Below, piece after piece: positions 43,606-52,050 of a stretch of 64,000 bases of DNA. This DNA comes from Acidaminobacter sp. JC074 (GTDB lineage: Bacteria > Bacillota > Clostridia > Peptostreptococcales > Acidaminobacteraceae). Location: contig NZ_VANV01000003.1 in the NCBI RefSeq assembly GCF_022496765.1, positions 210,001 through 274,000 of the forward strand. Reading direction: 5' to 3'. How positions within the stretch are numbered: the first letter of the stretch is position 1; the number at the start of each line of letters is the position of its first letter. The notes below the pieces were generated by a model. The model saw only the letters and a list, made by a program, of their open reading frames with translations, had not been told where the DNA came from and made no database searches. The translations under genes were made by a program, and so were the position numbers.

Positions 43606-44692
43606 CATACCTTGGTATTTCAAGTTTTAAGGTTTCTTCTATGGTTTTTAACATATCTTGTTCCTCTTCATTAACAAATAAGAAGGTCTTACCCTTGTCT
43701 TTAGATCGACCGGTTCTACCGATTCTGTGAATGTAGCTCTCCACAGTTTCAGGTATATCATAGTTAAATACATGGGTGATACCTGTAACATCTAAACCTC
43801 TAGACGCTACTTCCGTAGCAACAAGATATTGAATCTTTAAAGCTTTAAAGCCTTTAATAGCCTTTTGTCTCTTAGACTGAGGCATACCACCATGGAGTTT
43901 AGCAACATTATAGCCGGCTTGGTGTAATGCTTCTTCTAGATTATCAACACGACGTCTAGTTCGACAGAAGATGATGCCCATAAAGGCATTTTCAGAAGTC
44001 AATACACTTTCTAAGTCTTCTAGTTTTTTTCTTGGTCTTGTGATCACCACGTGTTGCTCAATTTGATCTAAAGGTATATCTGCTTCTTTAGCTGAAACAA
44101 AGACTGGTGACTCTGTAATTCTGTAAGAAAGTTTTTTTACAGAAGCAGAGATTGTCGCTGAATAACCGATAACCTGCATGCTTTTAGAACACACACTCTG
44201 AATGGTGATGATATCATCTCTAAAGCCCATGTCTAGAAGCTGGTCTACTTCATCTAGTACAAAAAATCTGAGTTTTTTTAAGTTGATTGTTTTTCTTTTT
44301 ATATGGTCAATCAATCTACCAGGTGTTGCTACCACGATATCAACTTCTTTGTTAAGCTTCTTTAACTGACCTTGAATGTCTTTTCCACCGAAGATAGATA
44401 GAACTTTATATTCAGTAGCCAGTTTGTTTATTTCTTCAGTAATTTGAATAGCCAGTTCTCTGGTGGGTGCCAGAATCAAAGCTTGAATATCACTTGATGG
44501 TGTCATTTTTTGTAGGATAGGTAGTAAAAACGCCAATGTTTTTCCTGTACCAGTTTCAGCTTCTGCTATAACATGATTATCCTCAAGTAAAAGAGGAATA
44601 GTCCTGGCCTGTACAGGTGTTGGTTCTACAATATAATTAGCCTTAAGTGCATCGATTAAGTGCCCCTTAATGCCTAGTTCTTGAAATGTCAT
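43592..44692 (-). CDS. DEAD-box RNA helicase
   Basis: 366 residues, the bare two-domain core without a C-terminal RNA-binding tail. Motifs: Q-motif PTPVQ, I AETGTGKT, Ia PTREL, II DEVD (variant of DEAD), III SAT, IV IIFCRTRR, V ATEVASRGLD and VI HRIGRTGR. Such enzymes unwind short RNA duplexes in ribosome assembly or cold adaptation. AAAGGA precedes the ATG on this strand, with an extended -10 box (TGATATAAT, 44726-44718) upstream. Confidence 0.94.
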   Translation of the reverse strand: MTFQELGIKGHLIDALKANYIVEPTPVQARTIPLLLEDNHVIAEAETGTGKTLAFLLPILQKMTPSSDIQALILAPTRELAIQITEEINKLATEYKVLSIFGGKDIQGQLKKLNKEVDIVVATPGRLIDHIKRKTINLKKLRFFVLDEVDQLLDMGFRDDIITIQSVCSKSMQVIGYSATISASVKKLSYRITESPVFVSAKEADIPLDQIEQHVVITRPRKKLEDLESVLTSENAFMGIIFCRTRRRVDNLEEALHQAGYNVAKLHGGMPQSKRQKAIKGFKALKIQYLVATEVASRGLDVTGITHVFNYDIPETVESYIHRIGRTGRSKDKGKTFLFVNEEEQDMLKTIEETLKLEIPRYEKRS

Positions 44693-44717
44693 AATACGTC
44701 CTTTCTTTAACTTATCT

Positions 44718-44726
44718 ATTATATCA
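44718..44726 (-). promoter_or_regulatory. Extended -10 promoter of the helicase gene
   Basis: Minus strand TGATATAAT, 25 bp before the ATG; no good -35 box is visible. Confidence 0.45.
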
Positions 44727-44795
44727 GAAAAGAAATGTCTTGGATAGTGATTAGTGATAGGAAAAAATAGGTATCTTAATAAAAAATAAAAACAG

Positions 44796-44824
44796 TTGTT
44801 ATTGCTTAGATTTCTGTGTATCTT
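44796..44824 (+). promoter_or_regulatory. Possible sigma-A promoter of the DegV gene
   Basis: TTGTTA (44796-44801), a 17-bp spacer and TATCTT (44819-44824). Confidence 0.4.
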
Positions 44825-44841
44825 TAATATAGGAGGATTTT

Positions 44842-45807
44842 ATGATTAAAATATTAGCAGATTCAACATGTGATTTATCGGATGAAATATTAGAAAAATA
44901 TGAGATAGGTATTGCACCTTTAACAATTAAGATTGGTGATAAAGTATATAAAGATAGAGTGGATATTCAACCAGAGGAGTTTTATGGTATGTTAGGGGCA
45001 TTGCCTGAACTACCAACAACAGCTATGCCAAGTCCTACAGAGTTTATAAACTTATATGAGGATGCCCACAATAGTGGTCATAATGAAATACTTTGTATAT
45101 GCATGTCAAGTGGTACAAGTGGCTCTTATCAATCAGCAGTTATCGCGAAAGAATACTTCGATGAAAAGTATGGAGATCAAGTTAAGGTTCATGTGGTTGA
45201 TTCTAAGTGTATGAGCCATGGTTCTGGTTATTTGATTTTAAAATCAGCTATGTTAAGAGAACGTGGTGCTACTTTTAATGAACTTATAGATTTCAATGAA
45301 ACTTACAAGACTAATATTAAGCACTTTTTATCAGTAGATGACTTAGATAACTTAATCAAGAGTGGTCGTTTAACAGAAGTTTCGGCTATGATTGGTAAGG
45401 TTTTAAAAGTTAAGCCTGTTATGTCGATGAGAAATGGTAAGGGTGCCATTGTTGCCAAAGTAAGAGGCAGTAAAAAAGTCTTTAAACACTATGTGGATGA
45501 GTATAAAAAGCGTGTGGATATTGTCCTTACAGATTTTATCATCATCGGTTACACATCAGATAAATCTGTTGCTGAAACAATGAAAGCTAAGCTTCAAAAT
45601 GAAACGCAATTTAAAGGTGATATCTATATCATGCAAATGGGTGTATCTGTAGGTACCCACGTTGGCCTCGGTGGCTTATCTATGTACTTTGTTGAAAAAG
45701 GTGATAGACATGACGGTCTTATTTACAATGAAATGAGTTCCTTACTTGATAAAAAAGATGAAATGTTAGAAATGCTTAAAAAATATAGAAAAGAAATGAG
45801 TAGATAA
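44842..45807 (+). CDS. DegV family fatty-acid-binding protein (FakB-like)
   Basis: 321 residues, somewhat longer than the usual ~280. The family opening IKILADSTCDLSDE, the acyl-pocket motif ICMSSGTSGSYQSA near residue 95 and the later MRNGKGAIVAKVRGSKK segment (arginine-rich partner surface) are present. FakB proteins present fatty acids to the kinase FakA for phosphorylation; no fakA gene is in the window. AGGAGG precedes the ATG. One-base overlap (TAATG) with the GNAT gene. Confidence 0.92.
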   Translation: MIKILADSTCDLSDEILEKYEIGIAPLTIKIGDKVYKDRVDIQPEEFYGMLGALPELPTTAMPSPTEFINLYEDAHNSGHNEILCICMSSGTSGSYQSAVIAKEYFDEKYGDQVKVHVVDSKCMSHGSGYLILKSAMLRERGATFNELIDFNETYKTNIKHFLSVDDLDNLIKSGRLTEVSAMIGKVLKVKPVMSMRNGKGAIVAKVRGSKKVFKHYVDEYKKRVDIVLTDFIIIGYTSDKSVAETMKAKLQNETQFKGDIYIMQMGVSVGTHVGLGGLSMYFVEKGDRHDGLIYNEMSSLLDKKDEMLEMLKKYRKEMSR

Positions 45808-46334
45808 TGGATTGGAGAACTTTAAGAAGTAAACGATTGATATTCGAGCCACTTTCTGAAGATATTCTTAATGATATGCACACCTATGTTTCTGATGAAG
45901 ATGTTTCTAGATTTATTGGATGGCCTCTCACTAAAGAGTTAGAAGAGACCAAAGATTATTTAAACAAGCTTTTTGAGAATGAAAAAAACAAAACCCACGA
46001 GTATGCTTCTATGGTATTTGACGGTAGACATATTGGAACGGTTATGTTGTTTAACTTCTCTTACGAGGCTAAAAACTTAGAGATTGGTTATGTCATGCAT
46101 AGAGATTTCTGGCATAAAGGTTTGATGACAGAAGCTGTTTCTTTAATGATGGACTATATTGAGAAGGAAACAGACTTTCATAAGGTTTGTGCAAGAGTTG
46201 TTTCTGGCAACATGGCTTCTGGCAAGGTGCTTGAAAAGAATGGCTTTGATAGAGAAGGACTTCTTAAAGACCAATATTACATTGATAATAAATACTATGA
46301 TGCCTTGTATTATGGCAAAATAATAAATCGGTGA
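45807..46334 (+). CDS. GNAT acetyltransferase (RimJ/RimL-like)
   Basis: 175 residues. Opens with LRSKRLIFEPLSEDILNDMHTYVSDEDVSRFIGW and carries the acetyl-CoA site in EIGYVMHRDFWHKGLMTEAVSLMMDYI and the closing SGNMASGKVLEKNGFDREGLLKD, all typical of RimJ/RimL-type enzymes that acetylate N-terminal amines or small molecules. Coupled to degV by a one-base overlap. Confidence 0.92.
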   Translation: MDWRTLRSKRLIFEPLSEDILNDMHTYVSDEDVSRFIGWPLTKELEETKDYLNKLFENEKNKTHEYASMVFDGRHIGTVMLFNFSYEAKNLEIGYVMHRDFWHKGLMTEAVSLMMDYIEKETDFHKVCARVVSGNMASGKVLEKNGFDREGLLKDQYYIDNKYYDALYYGKIINR

Positions 46335-46351
46335 TTTCACCGATTTTTTTA
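46325..46351. terminator. Bidirectional terminator
   Basis: AAATCGGTGA/TCACCGATTT stem with a TT loop and a run of Ts, between the convergent GNAT and VOC genes. Confidence 0.9.
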
Positions 46352-46723
46352 TATGGTAATTTCAATAATGTTACCATCGGGATCCTTTATAGTTGATTCA
46401 TAATAACCATCGCCAGTTGTCCTAGGTTGAGTAGTTTGGTAACCATCTCTCTTAATAACTTCTGTTAAACGGTCTACTTCTTCTTTACTTCCTACCGAAA
46501 ATGCAAGGTGTGCAATACCGACTGCAGGCATGAAAGATTTTTCTAAGTTCATTTTGGTCATGAGTTCTACTCTAGCACCTGAATCAAATGAAATAAAATA
46601 AGATTCAAAGTGCTTAACCTCGTTGGAGTATTTTTGGCCAGAAATACCATTGAAATACTTGCAATAAAAGGCTTTCATAACATCTAACTGATTGGTCCAA
46701 ATTGCGATATGTTCAAGTTTCAT
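46349..46723 (-). CDS. VOC (glyoxalase/bleomycin-resistance) protein
   Basis: 124 residues of the VOC fold: LEHIAIWTNQLDVMKAFYCKYF start (metal-ligand-like H5), a middle ARVELM strand (Glu) and HLAFSV (His), ending DPDGNIIEIT (Glu). The four positions match the metal ligands of glyoxalase-I-like enzymes. AGGAGG precedes the ATG on this strand. Substrate unknown. Confidence 0.9.
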   Translation of the reverse strand: MKLEHIAIWTNQLDVMKAFYCKYFNGISGQKYSNEVKHFESYFISFDSGARVELMTKMNLEKSFMPAVGIAHLAFSVGSKEEVDRLTEVIKRDGYQTTQPRTTGDGYYESTIKDPDGNIIEITI

Positions 46724-46743
46724 TGTAACCTCCTCTTAATTTA

Positions 46744-46771
46744 ATTTTAATATAGTTATTTTTTTTGTCAA
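46744..46771 (-). promoter_or_regulatory. Sigma-A promoter of the VOC gene
   Basis: Minus strand TTGACA (46771-46766), a 16-bp spacer and TAAAAT (46749-46744). Confidence 0.6.
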
Positions 46772-46837
46772 ATTTAAAAAAAGGGCCCTAAAAATCCATT
46801 TTAAGTTGTATATTATGCGAGTTGATGAAGGGAGATT

Positions 46838-49174
46838 GTGATTTATATGAGAAGAAGAATATTAAGTTTTATTATGGTTCTAATACTCATTGTACCTGCT
46901 AGTCTTGTATATGGTGAGGAAACACCACTTCAAGAAACGATTATTGGCATGAGTGTTTCGCCTGGTGAGTTAGATGAGGCTTTTACAATGAATGACCAGA
47001 GTTATGAAATTGGTCTGGATTTTGATCTTGATGAGATTGTTTTCACACCTGTTTTTGCTTCTGCAGATGACCTGCCAGAAAATTATTTGGTTGAGTTTAA
47101 GGTAGGAGAAACAGTTCAAGAACTTTCTGATGACGATTATACAGTTGATCTAAGTGGTCTAAATGTACTAGATGAACTTTTGGTTCAGATGATTGTGACC
47201 GAAGGAGACCAAGATTCTATTATCTATGATTTTAATATCTCTAAACCGGTAATTATTGAAAACATGACTGTAGAACCTGAATTTGGTAGTGCTGTACTGA
47301 GCCCTGATTTCGATATGTCTGAGGGGGAATACTTTAGTTTACTAGATCTTTATTCTCTAAAAGGTCCTGTAACAATAAATGTTGAGTTAGAAGATCCTCA
47401 ACTTGTACGAGTCTATTTAGACGAGTTTGATAATGAGTTTACATTAGACGAAAAGATCTTTAGTTTTGATTTGAATGATTTAACTGATGAAGAAGATATC
47501 GATTTAGGTCTTCATCACAATGAGTTCGAAATTTATGTAGATGTTTTAACTGGTGAAGATCCAGAAATACCTGGTGACTACACCAATGTTTCAACATACA
47601 AAGTAGACCTTTATGTGGCTACTCTAGAATCCATTCAGGTTAACGAGGGAGATGTCGAGTTAACACCTGAGTTTGCTGGTAATTTGCTCGATTACACAGG
47701 AACTATTGCTTACGATGAAGATGAAGCATCAATTTCCGCACAAGTTGATGCTGATTCGTTGGCGGTTATTACCCTAAAATTCGGCACCGACCTCGTAACA
47801 CCTGAACCTACTACGCTTGTCATGAATGAAGGTGAAGATGATGAAATGGCTTTCTCACTTTATACTTGGGACCTTGAAAATCTCGAAGTTGGAGTTAATG
47901 AACTAGAATTGTCTATGATTTTAGAGAATGACGTTGAAACAGAAGAAGATGATTTAAACTTAGTATATTCATTAGATATTGTAAGAGATGACGCCATTAC
48001 AGATTTATCATTTAAATATGACAGTGATCCTGATGAAGATGAAGTAGATTACAAATTCACAAATGTATCACCGGAGTTCTTAGCTGGAATTTATGAATAT
48101 GAAGTCATGATACCTTATGATGTAGAGAAAGTTAAAATGTCTTACGACATACTCAATAATTCAACACTCTACTTAAATGGTCAGCCTTATGAAGGTGAGT
48201 GGATTGATACTGATATTGGTACAACTTCAATTGAAGTTTCACTTGAAGCAGATTCTGAAATGCCATATACAGTGCACTTAAGAAGACCAGTTTTAATTGA
48301 GGATATTCAAGCTAACATTGATGACTTTGATTTTGATCAAACTGACTTTATTTATAAGGAAAAGGTTGATTATGATAAAGAGACGGTAACTTTAACCATA
48401 GTAGTTGATGCAGATGTTGATGTTGTCATTAATGACGAAGTGCTCGAAGAAAATGATGATGTAGATATGTTTGTAAGTAGTGGAAGTGCTTACTATACGA
48501 CTACCATGGATTTAGAAGTTGGTTTGAATAAAATTATTATTCAAAGCAAATATGAGGAAGTGTATAAAACTTACAAGCTTTATGTCACAAGAGATGATTC
48601 TGATGATGATAACTGGTATTACACTAGTAAGCGATCTTGTAGGCTTCACTTGTTAAGAGATTACTTTGATTATGACGACGATGAAATAGATTTCATGTCT
48701 AACTCATATGGTCCAATTGTGAGAGCTTTCAAGTGGGGATCTAATCAAGATAATGTCATCTTGGTTGATGTGGATGATGAGGACTTTGAGTTGAAGTTAC
48801 CATATCCTATCTATAAATTTATGTACCAGAGAAAGGTCACTGTCAGGTTTGTTTATGAAGAAGATGAGCATGATTTTAATCTTAGAGATGAAAAGCTAAA
48901 TCAAACAATTAAGGGGCCACATCATGTATCGTATGTTATATTTGACATTGATTTAAATGAGGATGAAATTGTTGTTGGAACAAGCGTCAAAGAGAGTGAT
49001 TACTATAATCGTTACAAATCGTGGTATGATAGGAACGACGATGACGGCGATGATGATGACGACGATGACGACGACGATGATGACGACGACGATAATGATA
49101 ATAAATGGAGTAGATGGAAACATTGGAAAAGATGGAGAAACTGGAAAAAATACTATGATGAAGACGAGGACTAG
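46838..49174 (+). CDS. Secreted cadherin-like protein with poly-Asp and Trp-rich tail
   Basis: 778 residues if started at the GTG (46838); the ATG at 46847 is equally possible (AAGGGAG is 3 and 12 bases away). A signal peptide ends near VYG. The body repeats segments such as LESIQVNEGDVELTPEF...LDYTGTI and ITDLSFKYDSD...FLAGIYEYEVMIPYDV, the pattern of cadherin-like beta-sandwich domains. It is very acidic. Near the C-terminus about 20 almost pure Asp residues are followed by a short tail in which Trp alternates with Lys/Arg (KWSRWKHWKRWRNWKKYY). No sortase or membrane anchor is seen, so the tail may hold it at the wall or membrane (inference). Confidence 0.85.
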   Translation: MIYMRRRILSFIMVLILIVPASLVYGEETPLQETIIGMSVSPGELDEAFTMNDQSYEIGLDFDLDEIVFTPVFASADDLPENYLVEFKVGETVQELSDDDYTVDLSGLNVLDELLVQMIVTEGDQDSIIYDFNISKPVIIENMTVEPEFGSAVLSPDFDMSEGEYFSLLDLYSLKGPVTINVELEDPQLVRVYLDEFDNEFTLDEKIFSFDLNDLTDEEDIDLGLHHNEFEIYVDVLTGEDPEIPGDYTNVSTYKVDLYVATLESIQVNEGDVELTPEFAGNLLDYTGTIAYDEDEASISAQVDADSLAVITLKFGTDLVTPEPTTLVMNEGEDDEMAFSLYTWDLENLEVGVNELELSMILENDVETEEDDLNLVYSLDIVRDDAITDLSFKYDSDPDEDEVDYKFTNVSPEFLAGIYEYEVMIPYDVEKVKMSYDILNNSTLYLNGQPYEGEWIDTDIGTTSIEVSLEADSEMPYTVHLRRPVLIEDIQANIDDFDFDQTDFIYKEKVDYDKETVTLTIVVDADVDVVINDEVLEENDDVDMFVSSGSAYYTTTMDLEVGLNKIIIQSKYEEVYKTYKLYVTRDDSDDDNWYYTSKRSCRLHLLRDYFDYDDDEIDFMSNSYGPIVRAFKWGSNQDNVILVDVDDEDFELKLPYPIYKFMYQRKVTVRFVYEEDEHDFNLRDEKLNQTIKGPHHVSYVIFDIDLNEDEIVVGTSVKESDYYNRYKSWYDRNDDDGDDDDDDDDDDDDDDDNDNKWSRWKHWKRWRNWKKYYDEDED
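49037..49102 (+). repeat. GAY triplet tract encoding poly-aspartate
   Basis: About 20 consecutive GAC/GAT codons broken by one GGC and ending in two AAT codons. Mixed use of GAC and GAT argues for selection on the protein, yet such a tract could still vary in length by slippage. Confidence 0.85.
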
Positions 49175-49200
49175 GAGATGAGTAATCATCTCCTTTCTTT
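49173..49200 (+). terminator. Rho-independent terminator
   Basis: GGAGATGA/TCATCTCC stem with a GTAA loop and a T-rich tail. Confidence 0.85.
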
Positions 49201-49214
49201 AGCCCAAAAACATG

Positions 49215-49223
49215 TGCTATACT
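49215..49223 (+). promoter_or_regulatory. Extended -10 promoter of the AraC gene
   Basis: TGCTATACT, with TTCTTT 17 bp upstream in the terminator tail, 17 bp before the ATG. Confidence 0.5.
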
Positions 49224-49239
49224 TGGGACGGGGGATTAT

Positions 49240-50139
49240 ATGGAGAAATGTAAAATTAGGTCCATGATGGACGTTATCAATGATGAAAAACTATTTGTTG
49301 ATTCTGATTTAAAAGTCAGATATGAAATACATAAAATAAAAGGTAAGAGAGATCTACACCAGATCAGACACTTTCATTCAAGTCTTGAGATATCTATGGT
49401 TGAGTCTGGTTCTGGCATGTACTATATAAATGGTAAAGTATATCCTTTTACGATGGGAGACATATTTGTTATCAACAATGTAGAAGAGCATGGGATTGTT
49501 TTAAAAGAAGATGAACAAATGGTCAATGTGGTCATCCACTTTGAGCCAAGGTTTATATGGAATGATGACAACTTTTCTAGACGCTTTTTAAAGATATTCA
49601 ATGACAGAGAGGATGACTTTAACCATAAGTTCTCTGGTGATTCTTTGGAAGTAAAGATGATTAGAGATTTGATAATAGACCTAAACAATGAGTTTGAAAA
49701 TAAGTTGCCAGAATACAGTTTGATGGTCAAGGTAAAGATTCTCAATATCCTGGCTTTGATGTTAAGGGCTAAAAACTACGACCAAAGTAATGAATCTAAG
49801 AGTTTTAAAAAACACGAAATGAAAGTCATTGATGATGTGCTTGATTACATTGAATTTCATTTTACTGAGGAAATCTCTTTAGATGAACTTTCTAAAATGG
49901 CTTATATGACACCAACTTATTTCTCTTCTTTTTTTAAGAAGTTAAATGGTGTTTCCCCTAAGGTCTATGTCATTCGAAAACGTATTGAAAAGGCCATGGA
50001 AGACCTGACTACAAGTGATGATACTGTTTTATGTATCTCACACAACTGTGGCTTCAAAAACTCAGCCAATTTTAACAGACAATTTAAGAAACTGATAGGC
50101 ATGACGCCTTCTCAATACAGAAACGCTACTAGACAGTAG
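49240..50139 (+). CDS. AraC family regulator with cupin sensor
   Basis: 299 residues. Residues 30-130 form an AraC-type cupin (HFHSSLEISMVESGSGMYYINGKVYPFTMGDIFVINNVEEHGI), and residues 200-299 the two-helix-turn-helix AraC domain (ISLDELSKMAYMTPTYFSSFFKKLNGVSPKVYVIRKRIEKA ... CGFKNSANFNRQFKKLIGMTPSQYR). GGGGGA precedes the ATG. It lies just upstream of a sugar-binding lipoprotein gene and probably regulates carbohydrate uptake, as many clostridial members do (inference). Confidence 0.92.
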   Translation: MEKCKIRSMMDVINDEKLFVDSDLKVRYEIHKIKGKRDLHQIRHFHSSLEISMVESGSGMYYINGKVYPFTMGDIFVINNVEEHGIVLKEDEQMVNVVIHFEPRFIWNDDNFSRRFLKIFNDREDDFNHKFSGDSLEVKMIRDLIIDLNNEFENKLPEYSLMVKVKILNILALMLRAKNYDQSNESKSFKKHEMKVIDDVLDYIEFHFTEEISLDELSKMAYMTPTYFSSFFKKLNGVSPKVYVIRKRIEKAMEDLTTSDDTVLCISHNCGFKNSANFNRQFKKLIGMTPSQYRNATRQ

Positions 50140-50150
50140 TGTTTTTTTCT
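50121..50150 (+). terminator. Rho-independent terminator
   Basis: AAACGCTACT/AGTAGTGTTT stem with a G-T pair, AGAC loop and T run, overlapping the end of the AraC gene. Confidence 0.85.
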
Positions 50151-50242
50151 TAAAAAAGTATCATGTCATCATAAAAAAGTAGAAGAGAAAACATAGTTAA
50201 TTTGTTAGACTTAGTTTGTTATTAAAAAGCGAGGAGGAAAAA

Positions 50243-51547
50243 GTGAAAAAATTACTATGTTTGATTCTAACAGTATGTTTGATGTTTACCATGATTGCTT
50301 GTCAAGGTGAAAGCAGTGGTTCAGGAGATAGTGAAACTATTAGTGCTGAAATTACAGTACAAGCTGAAACAGAGTGGGTACCGCATTACGAAAAGGCCAT
50401 TGAAAGAGTATTGGTTAAGTATCCAGATGCAAAGATAACAATCATTGAATCAGGTGTGTTTGATCATCTAGATGTTCTTAACTCTACGGATCCAATGAAT
50501 CCTGATGTTGCAGATGTATTTTCATATGTATTTGATGGCGTTGTAAAGATGGATTCATCTGATCAACTGGCTCCAATTGATGCAAAAAGAATTGCCGGTG
50601 AAGTTGGTGGTTATGAGGATTACGATTCATCTGTAGGTGGTAACCTTAAGATTGATGACAGATACTTAGGATTTCCTATGAATATAGAAACGCTGATCAT
50701 GTTTGTAAATACAGCAAATAGTCAAGCACATGGCATTGATATTTCAGGTCCAGTTGAATTTAATGATTTAAGTCCTGAAGATATGCTTGCAGTTGTTTAT
50801 AATGGCTGGTTTGGTGTTGCTTATACAAATACGGTTGGTTTAGAGTTTTTAGATAAAAACGAAGAAGGTTTTTATTCAGACTTGACCAAAGACTTTTCTG
50901 ACTTAAGAGAAGACCAACAAGAATTGTTCACATCTTTATTTAACTATTATAAAGCACATGAACAGATGAAAACGGATCTTTGGGATAATACTGCAGCCTT
51001 TGGTTATTTAGATGCTTCTTTTGTGACAGGTGGCCAAACATCTTTAAGATTAGACGGTCCTTGGGCGACACCATCTCTTATTGAAAAGACAAATGGTGGT
51101 GCAGACATTGAAGTCTTGCCAATTGGATCTGTTGTGGTTAATGGAAAGCCTTTGTCTCACTGGCAGTCGGGTTGGGCTTTAGGAGCCAACATAAGACTTG
51201 AAGGTGAAGACGAAAAAATGTTTTTAGCTGAGGAACTGATCAAAGAACTGATCAATCCCGAATATGCTGGTGACTTCTTTAAGGCTACAGGTAAGATCTT
51301 ACCGAATGTATCTTCAGATGATTATCTTGAGATGGACTTAGATGAACTTGATAAGAAAGTTATTGCATCAGTAATAGAATCTTATGAAAATGCACTTCCG
51401 CGTCCTATGATTCCAGAATGGGATAATGTATGGGGCACATGGGAAAGTGGTATGCTTTCATGGTCTGCAGTTAAACCTGCAACTGTTGAGGAAGCTTATG
51501 AATTGGTACAAGCATCATTTATTTCAATGATGAAAAATTTAGAATAA
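50243..51547 (+). CDS. Extracellular sugar-type ABC substrate-binding lipoprotein (orphan)
   Basis: 434 residues from the GTG at 50243, five bases after GAGGAGG. Lipoprotein signal with MIAC, lipidated cysteine at residue 20. The body fits SBP family 1 (MalE-like): ITIIESGVFDHLD early lobe, LGFPMNIETLIMFVN hinge strand and LRLDGPWATPSLIEKTNGGADIEVLPIG near residue 275. No permease or ATPase gene adjoins, so it must use a transporter encoded elsewhere or act as a sensor. The AraC gene upstream is its likely regulator. Confidence 0.88.
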   Translation: MKKLLCLILTVCLMFTMIACQGESSGSGDSETISAEITVQAETEWVPHYEKAIERVLVKYPDAKITIIESGVFDHLDVLNSTDPMNPDVADVFSYVFDGVVKMDSSDQLAPIDAKRIAGEVGGYEDYDSSVGGNLKIDDRYLGFPMNIETLIMFVNTANSQAHGIDISGPVEFNDLSPEDMLAVVYNGWFGVAYTNTVGLEFLDKNEEGFYSDLTKDFSDLREDQQELFTSLFNYYKAHEQMKTDLWDNTAAFGYLDASFVTGGQTSLRLDGPWATPSLIEKTNGGADIEVLPIGSVVVNGKPLSHWQSGWALGANIRLEGEDEKMFLAEELIKELINPEYAGDFFKATGKILPNVSSDDYLEMDLDELDKKVIASVIESYENALPRPMIPEWDNVWGTWESGMLSWSAVKPATVEEAYELVQASFISMMKNLE

Positions 51548-51556
51548 CCCTATAAT

Positions 51557-51586
51557 GCAAAAGGACGAGTCATCGTCCTTTTTGCG
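51557..51586 (+). terminator. Rho-independent terminator
   Basis: GCAAAAGGACGA/TCGTCCTTTTTGC stem with a GTCA loop. Confidence 0.88.
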
Positions 51587-51596
51587 TGCATGAAAA

Positions 51597-51616
51597 TAGG
51601 TAGCTTTCGCTACCTA
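51597..51616 (-). terminator. Probable terminator for the minus-strand gene
   Basis: TAGGTAGC/GCTACCTA stem with a 4-base loop, followed on the minus strand by a short T-rich tail. Confidence 0.55.
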
Positions 51617-51619
51617 GAA

Positions 51620-51919
51620 TTATTGTTCTTGTTGCCATATGTTTTCTAAAGCTTTGTAATTTGGTTCGTAGTTAAAGTTCAGCTTAGCCATCTTATGTGT
51701 TGTTGGGTGCTGGAATTTAACAACGTATTGCCCTCTGTTTCGAGAAGTGGTTTTGTAGGTATAGTGATCATTTAACAGTTTTGTGAGGGTCTCTTTGTTA
51801 TGGCTTAACTCATGTTCCATTTCCTTCTTTTCATCAATGAACTTGTCTCTTGATGTTTCCTTAATCATCGCTCTTGCCTTATCATGCATACGACATGTGT
51901 TGTGGTTCTTTTGACTCAT
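51620..51919 (-). CDS. Small charged protein of unknown function
   Basis: 99 residues, AAGGAGG ahead of the ATG on this strand. Very rich in Lys, His, Asn and Glu; helical in the first two thirds, with a C-terminal QYVVKFQHPTTHKMAKLNFNYEPNYKALENIW stretch that looks beta. No family recognised. A terminator-like hairpin follows it and the ribosome site is good, so I think it is real. Confidence 0.65.
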   Translation of the reverse strand: MSQKNHNTCRMHDKARAMIKETSRDKFIDEKKEMEHELSHNKETLTKLLNDHYTYKTTSRNRGQYVVKFQHPTTHKMAKLNFNYEPNYKALENIWQQEQ

Positions 51920-52050
51920 TTAACCGCCTCCTTATATTAAAAGCATACCCGGTCATTTTTTATCTAAACATTAAGTTAACAGCATTTTTTGTCCTGTCAT
52001 CTTTCTTACATATGGTATGATTAAGATAATTCCGGAAGAGAGAGGTTAAG

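Noticed and set aside
48953..49189. Open frames antisense to and in another frame of the poly-Asp tract (long Val/Ile or Met/Thr runs)
   Set aside because: They are produced by the GAY triplet repeat and have no ribosome site.
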